NCBI GenBank assembly: GCA_900554635.1
Contig: USHY01000011.1
Span: 1 to 33,741, forward strand
DNA from: an uncultured Clostridium sp.
Lineage (GTDB): Bacteria > Bacillota > Clostridia > TANB77 > CAG-508
Reading direction: 5' to 3'
DNA: 33,741 nt
The stretch's first letter is position 1, and each line of letters begins with the position of its first letter. Below are positions 33,401 through 33,741 of this stretch, in pieces. Both the position numbers and the translations under genes were made by a program. Below the pieces are notes generated by a model. That model was not told where the DNA came from. It did no database searches and saw only the letters and a program-made list of their open reading frames with translations.

Positions 33401-33741
33401 ATTCATTATTTGCCATTTGTTTTCTCATTCTCATTTCAGCATCTCGTTTGGCAATATCTTCTCTTTTGTCATAAAGCTTTTTACCTTTCCCAATACCAAG
33501 TTCAAGCTTTACAAAATTGCCCTTAAAATATAAACTAATAGGGATTAAAGAATATCCTTTTTGCTTAATTTGTCCGCACAAGTTTATTCAGTTCACTTTT
33601 ATTTATCAAAAGCTTTCTATCTCTTAAAGGGTCTTTATTATATATATTTCCAAATTCATAAGGACTTATATGCAAATGATAGATAAAAAGCTCGCCATTT
33701 CTAATTCCTGCATAACTATCTTTTAAATTCACCTTCCCATT
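33399..33741 (-). CDS. smpB: SsrA-binding protein SmpB (5' end outside window), needs +1 frameshift at CGG 33576-33574
   Basis: From the window edge the minus strand reads NGKVNLKDSYAGIRNGELFI, then HLHISPYEFGNIYNKDPLRDRKLLI and NKSELNKLV, all standard SmpB. The next codon is CGG, and the zero frame stops two codons later. Omitting the C gives GQIKQKGYSLIPISLYFKGN, LELGIGKGKKLYDKREDIAKRD and the basic tail ending MANNE. About 30-35 N-terminal residues are missing beyond 33741. SmpB and tmRNA rescue ribosomes stalled on messages. Here its own mRNA carries the signal that seems to re-phase ribosomes, so its output may depend on how well that signal is read. Converges with fba. Confidence 0.93.
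33573..33576 (-). other. In-frame CGG(A): +1 recoding site in smpB
   Basis: The coding strand reads CTT GTG CGG ACA AAT TAA in the zero frame. Omitting the C gives CTT GTG GGA CAA ATT AAG (Leu-Val-Gly-Gln-Ile-Lys), the family's L-I/V-G-K/Q segment. Confidence 0.9.

Noticed and set aside
2636..33576. The seven frameshifts as ordinary sequencing or assembly errors
   Set aside because: They share one codon, one phase and the coding strand on both DNA strands, and leave no other damage. Homopolymer or motif-driven errors would not respect reading frame. Read data are still needed to close this.
2636..33576. CGG simply reassigned to another amino acid as a triplet
   Set aside because: A triplet reassignment keeps the frame. 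Here the frame changes at every CGG, so a four-base step is required.

Overview
The window is very AT-rich DNA from a spore-forming, low-GC member of the Firmicutes, most likely an uncultured gut-type clostridium. The evidence is the gene content: Veg, SPOCS/LysM, YunB, GerW (YtfJ), a DUF2953 protein, endonuclease Q, TopB, an RNHCP protein and proteins with a GITLIAL-type N-terminus. Arginine is written mostly as AGA, and strong AGGAGG-type ribosome sites are common. No rRNA, tRNA, CRISPR array or complete mobile element was seen.

Layout: 1-108 holds a transposase remnant on the minus strand. 110-2879 carries a tandem-repeat operator candidate, veg, a SPOCS-LysM spore protein and yunB. 2883-5469 carries a second operator array, a prepilin-like leucine-rich-repeat surface protein and a DUF5050-type membrane-anchored protein. 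5489-9136 is a close-packed operon: TGS-type nucleoside kinase, RNHCP, rsmA and an ArsP_2-type permease. A damaged papain-like amidase follows, then a CDF cation exporter and a GT-C-like membrane protein. yebC (12161) converges with tmcAL (minus). rnhA, endoQ and topB run from 14240 to 17780. 17799-31402 is a surface-polysaccharide locus: a priming sugar transferase, a double GT4, three GT2 enzymes, GT8, a radical SAM enzyme, another GT2-like enzyme, an ABC exporter and an O-antigen-ligase-like protein. A prepilin-like/FGE-like gene is embedded in it. 31472-33741 carries a DUF2953 gene, gerW, fba and the 3' part of smpB (minus).

The main result concerns decoding. Seven conserved genes (yunB, tmcAL, rnhA, topB, the FGE-like gene, the ABC exporter and smpB) are each interrupted by a single +1 frameshift. 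In every one the shift falls exactly at an in-frame CGG codon on the coding strand. Dropping the C and reading the following GGN (Gly) restores the family sequence. Scanning the whole window by eye, I found no in-frame CGG read normally in any gene, whereas about 47 sense-strand CGG trinucleotides straddle two codons harmlessly. The codons before CGG are all different and mostly cannot re-pair in +1, and no shared stimulator is visible. The simplest reading is that CGG has no normal decoding tRNA here and CGGN is decoded as one residue, apparently glycine. This could happen through out-of-frame tRNA-Gly binding or a quadruplet-reading tRNA. It would be a genome-wide recoding rule, not seven pseudogenes. 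SmpB, the ribosome-rescue factor, is itself one of the genes carrying the signal.

Other points: two matching arrays of four half-sites at exact 11-bp period that look like PhoB/PhoP-family operators; a perfect 10-bp inverted repeat that places the start codon of the DUF2953 gene in a stem; and an amidase that lacks its middle and is out of frame at an A-run, a lesion unlike the CGG cases.
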